Positions 15,918 through 24,216 of a stretch of DNA of 64,000 bases are shown piece by piece (position 1 is the first letter of the stretch; the number at the start of each line of letters is the position of its first letter). The notes beneath the pieces are model-generated. The model had not been told where the DNA came from, ran no database searches, and saw nothing but the letters and a program-made list of their open reading frames with translations. The DNA comes from Neohoeflea coraliihabitans (GTDB lineage: Bacteria > Pseudomonadota > Alphaproteobacteria > Rhizobiales > Rhizobiaceae), in contig NZ_JAHWQX010000003.1 in NCBI RefSeq assembly GCF_019334345.1, positions 1 through 64,000 on the forward strand. Direction: 5' to 3'. The position numbers and the translations under genes were made by a program.

Positions 15918-16502
15918 ATGCTGTTTCGCCGACGCCGACCTCTGAGATTTTGGGGCAAGTTGCGCATTGCGCTCTGGCCCAGCCGCTCGTTCTCGCGCTC
16001 GTTTCAGTATTTCATCAAGCGCGTGCTGCGTTTGACGGCGACGCCGCATGCCATCGCAGCCGGGGTCGCGGCCGGCGCTTTCACATCCTGTACGCCGTTG
16101 CTCGGGTTTCACTTCCTGCTGTCCTTCGCATTGGCCTATGTCATTGGCGGAAACCTGGTGGCGGCAGCGCTCGGCACCGGTTTCGGCAATCCACTGAGCT
16201 TTCCGTTCATCTGGGCTGCGACCTACAAGACCGGCAATTTCATGATCGGCGTCGAGGGCAGGCGGGCCGGAGATCATATCGACCTCTACAGCCTGCTCAG
16301 GCACATGGATATGAGCCAGATCTGGGGTCCGGTGTTAAAGCCGATGCTGATCGGTGCATTGCCGCTCGGCCTGGTGGTCGGTTCGATCTTCTATCTCGTC
16401 ACCTACTGGTCGGTGAAGACCTTCCAGCTGCGGCGACGCACGCGGCTGGAAGAGCAGGCGCGGGCGCGCTTGTCGCGCCTGTCGAACGGATCACCGGCCT
16501 GA
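15918..16502 (+). CDS. DUF2062 membrane protein
   Basis: A 194-aa inner-membrane protein. A basic N-terminus (MLFRRRRPLRFWGKLRIALWPSRS) is followed by the DUF2062 core: ATPHAIAAGVAAGAFTSCTPLLGFHFLLSFALAYVIGGN, AALGTGFGNPLSFPFIWAATYKTG, then a final membrane segment (LIGALPLGLVVGSIFYLVTYW) and a basic tail. The function of the family is not known. It lies between rel and acpS, where many Rhizobiales carry pdxJ or similar small genes. Start ATG 15918; no strong Shine-Dalgarno is visible. Confidence 0.88.
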   Translation: MLFRRRRPLRFWGKLRIALWPSRSFSRSFQYFIKRVLRLTATPHAIAAGVAAGAFTSCTPLLGFHFLLSFALAYVIGGNLVAAALGTGFGNPLSFPFIWAATYKTGNFMIGVEGRRAGDHIDLYSLLRHMDMSQIWGPVLKPMLIGALPLGLVVGSIFYLVTYWSVKTFQLRRRTRLEEQARARLSRLSNGSPA

Positions 16503-16540
16503 GGGCGATCATTGCGCCGCATGCTGCAAGGAGTTGAGAG

Positions 16541-16957
16541 ATGATTGTCGGTATCGGCAGCGACCTGATCGATATTCGCCGGGTGGAACGGACGCTGGCG
16601 CGGTTTGGCGAGCGGTTCACCACGCGCTGCTTTACCGAAATCGAGCGGCAGAAGTCCGACCGTCGACGGCTGCGCGCCGCCTCCTATGCAAAGCGGTTTG
16701 CCGCCAAGGAGGCCTGCTCCAAGGCGCTAGGGACCGGTCTGGCCCAGGGTGTGTACTGGCGCGACATGGGCGTGGTCAATCTGCCGGGTGGCAAGCCGAC
16801 CATGCGCCTGACCGGCGGCGCCGCGGCACGTCTGGCGGCGATGATGCCGGCCGGATGCGAAGCGGTGATCCATCTGACGATTACCGACGATTTTCCCCTG
16901 GCACAGGCCTTCGTGATCATCGAGGCGGTCGCGGAGCCTAAGGCGGGCCCGGCCTGA
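16541..16957 (+). CDS. acpS: Holo-[acyl-carrier-protein] synthase
   Basis: A 138-aa phosphopantetheinyl transferase that activates acyl carrier protein using CoA. Family motifs are [13 protein letters not shown] with the Mg-binding Asp, [10 protein letters not shown] and [19 protein letters not shown] with the second acidic ligand. Full length for the family. GGAGTTGAG precedes the ATG at 16541. It begins the acpS-lepB-rnc-era-recO order typical of alphaproteobacteria, separated from lepB by 180 bp in which no gene is seen. Confidence 0.95.
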   Translation: MIVGIGSDLIDIRRVERTLARFGERFTTRCFTEIERQKSDRRRLRAASYAKRFAAKEACSKALGTGLAQGVYWRDMGVVNLPGGKPTMRLTGGAAARLAAMMPAGCEAVIHLTITDDFPLAQAFVIIEAVAEPKAGPA

Positions 16958-17137
16958 GCCATTTGCACAGCCTGGATAGCTGAATGGCCGGGGAGCGGTC
17001 CGCTTGGCGCGAAGGCGGTTGCCGTTGCGCGAGCAAAGGAGTAGACAGGCCGCAATCCGCGCCGGGCGCGCATTTGATGCCAGAAGCCGGGCGGTGGAAC
17101 GTCGCCGTCACGGCCCTCGAAAAGGGATAGATCGGAC

Positions 17138-17881
17138 GTGTCGGAAGAAGCCAAGTCCAGTTCCAGCAGTTTGTGGGAAAATATCAAGGTTCTGATCCAG
17201 GCACTGCTCCTGGCGCTGGTGATCCGTACCCTGCTGTTCCAGCCCTTCTCGATCCCGTCCGGGTCGATGATGTCGACCTTGCTGATCGGCGATTATCTGT
17301 TCGTCTCGAAATACTCCTACGGCTATTCGAAATATTCGATCCCGATGTCACCGGATCTGTTCGATGGCCGGATCTGGGGCAGCGAACCCGAGCGCGGCGA
17401 TGTCGCCGTGTTCCGTCTGCCGAGCGATCCAAGCGTTGATTTCATCAAGCGGGTGATCGGGCTGCCGGGGGATCGCGTGCAGATGCGCGAGGGCCGCCTG
17501 TTCATCAATGACGAGCCGGTAGAGCGCGAGCAGGTCGGTACGTTCGAGGCCGATGACGGCAGCGCGGGCGAGGGCGTGCCGCTTTATCGCGAGACGCTGC
17601 CGAACGGGGTAAGCTACAACACGCTCGACCTGACACCGAATTCGCCCGGCGACAACACCCGCGAATTCGTCGTGCCGGACGGCCATTATTTCATGCTCGG
17701 CGACAATCGCGACAATTCGTCCGACAGCCGCTTTTCCGTGGGCTATGTGCCGCTGGAAAATTTCATCGGCCGGGCGACGATCATCTTTTTCTCGATCAGC
17801 GATGACACTTCGCCGCTGGAAATCTGGAAGTGGCCAAGCGAGTTGCGCTTTGACCGCTTCTTCAAATCCGCGCAAAGATGA
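17138..17881 (+). CDS. lepB: Signal peptidase I
   Basis: A 247-aa inner-membrane protease that removes signal peptides of exported proteins. One N-terminal membrane segment (VLIQALLLALVIRTLLF) is followed by PFSIPSGSMMSTL with catalytic Ser43, the box FIKRVIGLPGDRVQMREGRLFIND containing the general-base Lys, and HYFMLGDNRDNSSDSRFSVGYVP. The start is GTG at 17138; the ribosome-binding site is weak (AAAGGGATAG about 15 bp upstream). Its stop overlaps the rnc start by four bases (ATGA). Confidence 0.96.
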   Translation: MSEEAKSSSSSLWENIKVLIQALLLALVIRTLLFQPFSIPSGSMMSTLLIGDYLFVSKYSYGYSKYSIPMSPDLFDGRIWGSEPERGDVAVFRLPSDPSVDFIKRVIGLPGDRVQMREGRLFINDEPVEREQVGTFEADDGSAGEGVPLYRETLPNGVSYNTLDLTPNSPGDNTREFVVPDGHYFMLGDNRDNSSDSRFSVGYVPLENFIGRATIIFFSISDDTSPLEIWKWPSELRFDRFFKSAQR

Positions 17882-18597
17882 GTGCCCCGAAAAAAGCGGC
17901 TGACGAGATTGTCGACGCGGTTGCGGCGCGCATCGGCTACCGGTTCACGGACGGGGACCGCTTGCTGCGGGCGCTGAGCCATTCGAGCCTGCGCGATGGT
18001 GGCGGCGGCAATTATGAACGCCTCGAATTTCTCGGTGACCGGGTGCTCGGCCTGTGCGTCGCCGAGTTGCTGTTCAAGCATTTCGGTGATGCCGACGAGG
18101 GCGAATTGTCGGTGCGCCTCAATCATCTGGTGTCGGCGAAGACCTGCGCCGAAGTGGCCGATGAGTTGAAGCTGCACGAATTCATCCGAACCGGCGCTGA
18201 TGTGAAGAAACTCACCAGCAAGCGCCTGGCCAATGTTCGCGCCGATGTGATCGAATCGCTGATCGCGGCGATCTATCTCGAGGCGGGGCTGGAGGAAGCC
18301 CGGCGGTTCGTGGCGGCGCAGTGGAGCGAGCGGGCCCTGAAAAGCGGCTCGGCGCAGCGCGATGCGAAGACCGAATTGCAGGAATGGTCGCATCAGAAGT
18401 TCGGTTCGACGCCGGTCTACAGGGTTGCCGAGCGCAGCGGCCCGGATCATGATCCGGTGTTCAAGGTTGTGGTCGAGGTCAAGGATGGCCAGTCGGCTAA
18501 TGGCGAAAGCCGCTCGAAGCGGATGGCCGAACAGGCGGCAGCCGGCGCTTTCTTGCGGCGCGAGGGCATCTGGAAACAGGACGATGGCGATGAATGA
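17878..18597 (+). CDS. rnc: Ribonuclease III
   Basis: A 239-aa double-strand-specific endoribonuclease for rRNA and mRNA processing. The catalytic signature NYERLEFLGDRVLG and the later acidic helix LANVRADVIESLIAAIYLEAG supply the metal ligands. The C-terminal dsRNA-binding domain runs from about 160 (DAKTELQEWSHQKFGSTPVYRV...GPDHDPVFKV...GESRSKRMAEQAAAGAFL). It overlaps lepB upstream and era downstream, so expression is coupled. Confidence 0.96.
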   Translation: MSAPKKAADEIVDAVAARIGYRFTDGDRLLRALSHSSLRDGGGGNYERLEFLGDRVLGLCVAELLFKHFGDADEGELSVRLNHLVSAKTCAEVADELKLHEFIRTGADVKKLTSKRLANVRADVIESLIAAIYLEAGLEEARRFVAAQWSERALKSGSAQRDAKTELQEWSHQKFGSTPVYRVAERSGPDHDPVFKVVVEVKDGQSANGESRSKRMAEQAAAGAFLRREGIWKQDDGDE

Positions 18598-19549
18598 CAG
18601 CGGCGAACCGACAGCAGAAAATGATGGCGGTTCCGGCAGCGCCGGTGACACCGAGGCGCCGACGCGCTCGGGATTCGTGGCGCTGATCGGTGCCCCGAAT
18701 GCCGGCAAGTCGACGCTGGTCAACCAGTTTGTCGGCGCCAAGGTGTCGATCGTCTCGCACAAGGTGCAGACCACGCGGGCCATCGTGCGCGGCATCGCCA
18801 CGATCGAGCGGACACAGATCGTCTTTATCGATACGCCGGGCATCTTTGCACCGCGCCGGCGGCTGGACCGGGCGATGGTCACGACCGCCTGGGGCGGGGC
18901 CAAGGATGCCGATGTGGTGATGGTCCTGATCGATGCCGAACGGGGCCTGAAGGGCGATGCCGAGAAGCTGCTCGAGGCGCTCAAGGACGTGCGGCAGCCG
19001 ATGGTGCTGATTCTCAACAAGATCGACCAGGTCAAGCGCGACACGCTGCTGGCGCTGGCTGCCGCCGCCAATGAAAAGGTCAGTTTCGAACGCACCTTCA
19101 TGATCTCGGCGCTGAATGGCTCGGGGGTCACCGACGTCGGCAGCTACCTGGCGGCGCGTCTGCCGGAAGGGCCGTGGTATTACCCCGAGGATCAGATTTC
19201 CGATCTGCCGATGCGCCAGCTGGCTGCCGAGATCACCCGCGAGAAGCTGTATCTGCGGCTGCATCAGGAACTGCCCTATTCGTCGCATGTCGAAACGGAG
19301 AGCTGGGAGGAGAGGAAGGACGGCTCGGTGCGCATCGAGCAGGTGATCTATGTCGAGCGTGAAAGCCAGCGCAAGATCGTGCTTGGCAAGAATGGCGAGG
19401 CGATCAAGGCCATCGGCCAGATGGCGCGCAAGGAAATCGGCGAGATTCTCGAGCAAAAGGTGCACCTGTTCCTGTTCGTCAAGGTGCGGCAGAACTGGGG
19501 TGATGATCCCGAGCGCTATCGCGAAATGGGCCTCGAATTCCCCCGTTGA
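18590..19549 (+). CDS. era: GTPase Era
   Basis: A 319-aa GTPase needed for 16S rRNA maturation and 30S assembly. After an unusual acidic, Gly/Ser-rich N-terminal tail come G1 GAPNAGKST, G2 TTRAIVRG, G3 DTPGIF, G4 NKID and G5 SALNGSG. The C-terminal KH domain (about 220-319) ends with GEAIKAIGQMARKEIGEILEQKVHLFLFVKV. The start is ATG 18590 with AGGA eight bases upstream; ATG 18584 two codons earlier is an alternative. A much longer ORF upstream lies inside rnc and is rejected. It overlaps the end of rnc by eight bases. Confidence 0.96.
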   Translation: MNDSGEPTAENDGGSGSAGDTEAPTRSGFVALIGAPNAGKSTLVNQFVGAKVSIVSHKVQTTRAIVRGIATIERTQIVFIDTPGIFAPRRRLDRAMVTTAWGGAKDADVVMVLIDAERGLKGDAEKLLEALKDVRQPMVLILNKIDQVKRDTLLALAAAANEKVSFERTFMISALNGSGVTDVGSYLAARLPEGPWYYPEDQISDLPMRQLAAEITREKLYLRLHQELPYSSHVETESWEERKDGSVRIEQVIYVERESQRKIVLGKNGEAIKAIGQMARKEIGEILEQKVHLFLFVKVRQNWGDDPERYREMGLEFPR

Positions 19550-19563
19550 GGAGCCGATGAGGC

Positions 19564-20346
19564 ATGGAATGGCGTGACGAGGGCATTCTTCTCGGGCTTC
19601 GCAAACATGGTGAGACCTCGGTGATCGCCGAGGTGATGACCCGGTCGCATGGGCGTCATATGGGGATTATCCGCGGCGGCCGGTCGCGGCGGATGCAGCC
19701 GGTGCTGCAGCCGGGCAATTCCGTATCGCTGGTCTGGCGGGCGCGGCTCGACGAGCATCTCGGTCAGTATCAGGTCGAGCCGCTGGTGGCGCGGGCCGGC
19801 CGGTTGATGGAAAGCGCCATCGGGGTGCACGGCGTGCAGGCGATGGCGGCGCTGCTGCGGCTCTTGCCCGAACGCGACTCGCACCAGCGGCTGCACGATG
19901 CATTCGCGATCATTCTCGACAGTTTCGATGACCCGGCCCTGGCGGGTTCGATGTATGTGCGCTTCGAACTGGCGGTGCTCGAGGATCTCGGCTTCGGACT
20001 TGACCTGACGCGCTGCGCGGCGACCGGCAGCCGTGACCGGCTGATCTTCGTGTCGCCGAAATCCGGGCGGGCGGTGTCGGCCGATGCGGGCGCGGCGTGG
20101 GCCGATAAGCTGCTCGCCCTGCCGAGCTTTCTGCACAGCGGCGATGCCGCCAGCGACACGGCGGAAGGCCTGGCCGCGGCGTTCGCGCTGACTGGCTATT
20201 TTCTGCGCCGGCATGTCTTCGAACCGCGCGGCCTGCCTGAACCGGCGGCGCGCGCCGGGCTCGAGACGGCGGTGCAGAGACAGCTTGGCGCCAAGCCGGC
20301 ATCCGATCGAGACAACAGAACCACACCCGAGGACGAGAACCTGTGA
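19564..20346 (+). CDS. recO: DNA repair protein RecO
   Basis: A 260-aa recombination mediator that loads RecA with RecR at gaps. The N-terminal OB fold starts [52 protein letters not shown], as in alphaproteobacterial RecO. The helical C-terminal domain contains [25 protein letters not shown]. The four zinc-binding Cys of many RecO proteins are not all present (one Cys here), which is usual in this group. It ends inside the next gene's start (GTGA overlap). Confidence 0.94.
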   Translation: MEWRDEGILLGLRKHGETSVIAEVMTRSHGRHMGIIRGGRSRRMQPVLQPGNSVSLVWRARLDEHLGQYQVEPLVARAGRLMESAIGVHGVQAMAALLRLLPERDSHQRLHDAFAIILDSFDDPALAGSMYVRFELAVLEDLGFGLDLTRCAATGSRDRLIFVSPKSGRAVSADAGAAWADKLLALPSFLHSGDAASDTAEGLAAAFALTGYFLRRHVFEPRGLPEPAARAGLETAVQRQLGAKPASDRDNRTTPEDENL

Positions 20347-20867
20347 GACAAGACACTGCAAAAGTCGATCGACGCGGTCGCGAAGTCGGGGTCATTCCCC
20401 TTGCGACGGTCGCCGAGGAAGGCGGGCTTTCGGTGATGCGCGGCATGCTTGAGGGGCGCCTGGCCAATCCTCCGATCGCCCGCACCCTGGACATCTGGCT
20501 GACGGAGGTTGATGAGGGGCGGGTGGTGTTTGCCGGTGCGCCGGCCGCAGATCACCTCAACCCGCTCGGGACGGTGCATGGCGGCTGGGCGAGCACGATC
20601 ATGGATTCGGCGCTGGCCTGCGCTGTGATGACGACGCTGGCGCCGGGCGAGGGCTACACGACGGTGGAGTTCAAGGTCAATCTGGTGCGGCCGCTGCTGG
20701 CCGGAATGGGGGAGGTGAGCTGCGAGGGCAAAGTGGTGCATCGCGGACGCACCATCGCCACGTCGGAAACTTTCCTGCGCGACGGCACCGGCAGATTGCT
20801 GGCGCATGGCACCGAGACCTGCGCGATCTTTCCAATCGAACGGCTGAGCCGATCCGGCAAGTCCTGA
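20343..20867 (+). CDS. PaaI-type acyl-CoA thioesterase (hotdog fold)
   Basis: A 174-aa hotdog-fold thioesterase. The signature [24 protein letters not shown] contains the HGG active-site turn, followed by [12 protein letters not shown] and [23 protein letters not shown], the strand order of the PaaI/YigI group. It should hydrolyse an acyl- or aryl-CoA; the exact substrate is unknown. It starts at a GTG overlapping the recO stop, so it is the last gene of the acpS-to-recO transcription unit, and a terminator follows. Confidence 0.87.
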   Translation: MRQDTAKVDRRGREVGVIPLATVAEEGGLSVMRGMLEGRLANPPIARTLDIWLTEVDEGRVVFAGAPAADHLNPLGTVHGGWASTIMDSALACAVMTTLAPGEGYTTVEFKVNLVRPLLAGMGEVSCEGKVVHRGRTIATSETFLRDGTGRLLAHGTETCAIFPIERLSRSGKS

Positions 20868-20893
20868 CGTTCCTGATGCGCCGTGGACGGCGA

Positions 20894-20917
20894 AAGGCGC
20901 CCCACCCGGGGCGCCTT
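20894..20917. terminator. Hairpin between convergent thioesterase and phoX-like genes
   Basis: A perfect 10-bp stem AAGGCGCCCC / GGGGCGCCTT with an ACCC loop lies between two converging genes. There is no long T-run on either side, so strength is uncertain, but its place fits a bidirectional terminator. Confidence 0.65.
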
Positions 20918-20944
20918 CCAATTGCGTACATTCGGTAGGGCGGG

Positions 20945-22960
20945 TCAGGCCGCGCCGATCTTGCCGCCACCCTTCTTGGTGATCGTCACGACGGCGGGGC
21001 GCACCGGCATGTCATCGCGGAAATCGGGCCAGCGGGTGGCGGGCGCTTCATAGGTTGCCAGTCCCTCGTCACCGGGGTGCTGGACAGCGCAGAACAGCGT
21101 TTGTCCACTGGGGTCGAAGACCGGACCGCACATTTCGGCGCCGACCGGTACGCGGAAGAACAGCCGCGATGTGCCGCGCGCCGCCCCCTCCGTATCGACC
21201 GCCCAGAGGCCATCCGTGCGGCCCGTCTTCTTTTCGGAATTGCCGTCGGTGCTGACCCAGAGACGGCCATCGGCGTCGGTGGCGCAGTTGTCCGGCATGC
21301 CGAACCAGCCGTTCTCGGTGGTTGCCGGATTGAAGGAGGCCCCGACCTCGGCGATGGAAGGATCGCCGCATTTGAGGAGGATTTCCCAGGTGGAGCGGGT
21401 TGCCGCGAAGTCGCCGTCCGGCTCGGTGATCTCGATGATATGGCCGAAGGCGTTCTCGGCGCGCGGATTGGCGGCGTTCTCGTCGCCAGGCTGGCGTTTG
21501 GTGTTGTTGGTCAGCATGCAGTAGACCTTGCCGGTAACCGCATTCGGTTCAACGTCTTCCGGCCGGTCCATCTTGGTGGCGCCGAGCAGATCGGCGGCTC
21601 TGCGAGTCTCGACCAGAACGTCAGCCTGGCTTGCAAAACCGTTCTCGGCGGTGAGGCCGTTGTCACCGAAGACAAGCGGCATCCAGTCCAGCGTGCCATC
21701 CTCGTTGAACTTGGCGACGTAGAGCGTGCCGTCATCGAGAAGATCCATATTGGCGGCGCGATTGTCCGGATCGAAAGTGCCGGCGGTCACGAATTTGTAA
21801 ATGTAGTCAAAGCGTTCGTCGTCGCCACAATAGGTGACGACGCGTCCGTCCTTGTTGACGACGCTTTCAGCGCCTTCGTGCTTGACGCGGCCGAGGGCGG
21901 TACGCTTTTTCGGCTTTGCGTTCGGGTCCTGCACATCGACCTCGACGACCCAGCCGAAGCGGTTGGCCTCGTTGGGTTCCTTGCTGACGTCGAAACGCTC
22001 GTGGTGCTCGCCCCAGCTGTACCAGCCGGCGGGCACGCCATAGCGTTCATAGTTGGCGGTTTCGCGATGTCCTTCCGGCAGGGCGCCGCGGAAATAGCCA
22101 TGGAAGTTCTCCTCGGCCATGAGGAAAGTGCCCCAAGGCGTGACGCCGCCGGCGCAATTGTTCAATGTGCCCTTGACGAGTTTGCCGGAGGGATCGGCGT
22201 TCGTCTTGACGCGGTCATGACCGGCGACCGGCCCGCTGAGCTCCATCTCAGTGCCAAGATGGATGCGCCGGTTGTAGCGGCTGTCGAGGACCGGGTGCCA
22301 TTTTCCGTCTTCATCGCGGCGGATCTCGATCACGGTGCCGCCATGCGCCGCCATCTCGATGTCGACAATTGTGCGCGTGAATTCGCCAAGCTCGACCTTT
22401 TCGCTGGCTTCGATGCCCTTTTCCTTGTCTTCCTCGACCTTCACGATCCTGGCGAATCCGGGGAACATCAGTTCGGCATTGGTGTATTCGTGGGTCACGA
22501 CCAGCAGACCACGATCATCGGCGCCATCGAGCGGAATGAAGCCGACATAGTCGTTGTTGTAGCCGAACTGCCGGAGCTGGCTTTCAGGCGTCTGGTTGTC
22601 CGGATCGAATTCCGGGGAATCGGCAAACACCTTGTCGCCCCAGCGCAGCAGCACGTCGGCGTCATAGCCCTCGGCAACATGGTGGGTTTCATCGACCCCG
22701 GCTGTCACCTCATCGAAGGTGAAGGCCGATCCGGAAGCGGCGTGGGCCTCGCGCGCGGCCATCAGGGCCACCGGGCTGACGGCGGCGCTGATGGCGCTGA
22801 CTGCCAGGGCACCGCCGAGAAAACCGCGCCGCGACAGGCGCCCGTTGATGATATCGCCCATCGTCGGGTTGGCGGACGGGTTGCGGCCGATGTCCTCGCT
22901 TGCCTCGCGGATGTCAGTCAGGTTGATCAGATCGGTTTTCGGTTGTGTGTGCTTGGTCAT
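20945..22960 (-). CDS. PhoX-family (DUF839) alkaline phosphatase
   Basis: A 671-aa exported metalloenzyme-like protein. The N-terminal region contains a twin-arginine signal (LSRRGFLGGALAVSAISAAVSPVALMAAREAHA), so it should be folded in the cytoplasm and exported by Tat. The body shows PhoX/DUF839 landmarks: FGYNNDYVGFIPLDG, LLVVTHEYTNAELMFPG, NCAGGVTPWGTFLMAEENF, YGVPAGWYSWGEHHERFD, TYCGDDERFDYIYKFV and GWFGMPDNCATDADGRLWVSTDGN. PhoX enzymes are calcium/iron phosphomonoesterases, often under phosphate control. The start is ATG 22960 (GAGGG upstream); an in-frame ATG at 23026 is less likely. No Pho box was identified. Confidence 0.9.
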   Translation of the reverse strand: MTKHTQPKTDLINLTDIREASEDIGRNPSANPTMGDIINGRLSRRGFLGGALAVSAISAAVSPVALMAAREAHAASGSAFTFDEVTAGVDETHHVAEGYDADVLLRWGDKVFADSPEFDPDNQTPESQLRQFGYNNDYVGFIPLDGADDRGLLVVTHEYTNAELMFPGFARIVKVEEDKEKGIEASEKVELGEFTRTIVDIEMAAHGGTVIEIRRDEDGKWHPVLDSRYNRRIHLGTEMELSGPVAGHDRVKTNADPSGKLVKGTLNNCAGGVTPWGTFLMAEENFHGYFRGALPEGHRETANYERYGVPAGWYSWGEHHERFDVSKEPNEANRFGWVVEVDVQDPNAKPKKRTALGRVKHEGAESVVNKDGRVVTYCGDDERFDYIYKFVTAGTFDPDNRAANMDLLDDGTLYVAKFNEDGTLDWMPLVFGDNGLTAENGFASQADVLVETRRAADLLGATKMDRPEDVEPNAVTGKVYCMLTNNTKRQPGDENAANPRAENAFGHIIEITEPDGDFAATRSTWEILLKCGDPSIAEVGASFNPATTENGWFGMPDNCATDADGRLWVSTDGNSEKKTGRTDGLWAVDTEGAARGTSRLFFRVPVGAEMCGPVFDPSGQTLFCAVQHPGDEGLATYEAPATRWPDFRDDMPVRPAVVTITKKGGGKIGAA

Positions 22961-23067
22961 GGTACCCTCGTTCAAAGCGGCCTCGACGGTGAGGTTCGTT
23001 TTCGAGGAGATACATGCCGGCGCCATATAAAGACCGTATGACAGTCAGGCGACCGCAGCTCGGAAAC

Positions 23068-23096
23068 AGACAGGGCGCCGTAAAGGCGCCCTGTCT
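23068..23096 (-). terminator. Hairpin after the LysM protein gene
   Basis: A perfect 12-bp inverted repeat AGACAGGGCGCC / GGCGCCCTGTCT with a five-base loop lies 64 bp downstream of the leftward LysM gene and upstream of the PhoX gene. On the minus strand only a short GTTT follows. Confidence 0.7.
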
Positions 23097-23159
23097 CGAT
23101 CCTGGCGGCGCTGTCCCGCAGCCTTGACGGCGCGGCGCGCAGCCCATTGCGTTTTTGGC

Positions 23160-24113
23160 CTACTGCATCTTGGGGATGACCAGGGTGGTGCCGATTTCCA
23201 GATCATCCGGATTCACGGCCGGATTGGCCTCGGCAATCAGCGTCCATTTACGGGCATCGCCGTATTCGGACCTGGCGATGTTCCAGAGATTGTCGCCCCG
23301 CTTGACGGTGTATTCAGACGCATCCGCGCCGGCTGCCTCCTGCATCGCAGTGCTGGCGCTTTCGCCTTCGGCATCCGTGTCCGCAGACATAGAGTCATCG
23401 GCTTCGGCAGTGTCGTCCATCTCGGTTTCGGTGCTGCTTTCCATTTCGGTTTCGGCTTCGACTTCGGGAGCGGAAGAGCTCATCGTTGTCGCGCCTTCGG
23501 GAAGTTCCGGCAGCGTCACGCTGCTGCTGTCGTCGGAAGATGCGCTGTCTTCGGTGGACGCCTCGGCCTCGGTGCTGGCGGACGCATCGGCTTCGCTGGA
23601 CATGTCTTCTGCGCCGGCGTCTTCGGCGTCGGTGTCTGCGGCGTCGGTTTCCGCGTCCATGCTGCCCTCGCTGTCTTCCTCCGCAGCAATGGCTTCCTTA
23701 ACGGCTTCCGGTGCCGTCTCGGTGATGTCGCTGGCTTCTTCCAGGGGCTTGGGTGCCTCTTCCATGGCCTCGACAACATCCGCATCGCTGGCCATGTCCG
23801 CATCCGTTTCGGCGCCCGCATCAGCGCTGGCGTCGCTGTCGCTCTCCATGTCCGCGGTGCTATCTGCCGTTGCCGAGGCATCGGTCGACGCGTCCTCTTC
23901 GGTCACGGCGTCTTCCCCGGAGCCGGCCGAGACTTCGGCTTCCACCTGACCTTGCGTTTCGACCTCGATCTTGGGCGCGGACTGGCTGATTTCCATGGCT
24001 CCGGCGAGCGGTTCGGGCATCTTCGGCGCCGCCTCGTCTTGCGCGAGTGCCGAACCGGCAGCAAAACCGAAAGCGGAGACCGTCAGAAGCAGGCGAGCGG
24101 ACAGGGTTTTCAT
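23160..24113 (-). CDS. Secreted acidic low-complexity protein with C-terminal LysM
   Basis: A 317-aa protein with a clear signal peptide (MKTLSARLLLTVSAFGFAAGSALAQ). Residues about 50-265 are low in complexity and extremely rich in Asp, Glu, Ala, Ser and Thr (runs such as DADMASDADVVEAMEEAP and DAADTDAEDAGAEDM). The last 50 residues form a complete LysM domain (YTVKRGDNLWNIARSEYGDARKWTLIAEANP...LEIGTTLVIPKMQ), which binds peptidoglycan. The central part must be disordered and strongly negative. It probably anchors an acidic brush to the wall or traps cations; that is inference. The start is ATG 24113 with TGGAGGAAC upstream. Nothing catalytic is visible. Confidence 0.85.
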   Translation of the reverse strand: MKTLSARLLLTVSAFGFAAGSALAQDEAAPKMPEPLAGAMEISQSAPKIEVETQGQVEAEVSAGSGEDAVTEEDASTDASATADSTADMESDSDASADAGAETDADMASDADVVEAMEEAPKPLEEASDITETAPEAVKEAIAAEEDSEGSMDAETDAADTDAEDAGAEDMSSEADASASTEAEASTEDSASSDDSSSVTLPELPEGATTMSSSAPEVEAETEMESSTETEMDDTAEADDSMSADTDAEGESASTAMQEAAGADASEYTVKRGDNLWNIARSEYGDARKWTLIAEANPAVNPDDLEIGTTLVIPKMQ

Positions 24114-24216
24114 GTGTTCCTCCAGGAGATCAACAGGGTCGTTTGTTCGTGAATGCAAAATAGCGCGAAAAGGCCGTCCCGCAAGCACAATGCCATTCTG
24201 CAAGGCAGGGGCTCGG

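Noticed and set aside
21077-23041. 654-codon plus-strand ORF opposite the PhoX gene
   Set aside because: High-GC shadow frame; no recognisable domain and no ribosome-binding site, while the minus strand encodes a complete Tat-exported phosphatase.
23155-23949. Ser/Ala-rich plus-strand ORF opposite the LysM gene
   Set aside because: It mirrors the acidic low-complexity codons of the real gene; the LysM domain and signal peptide prove the minus strand.
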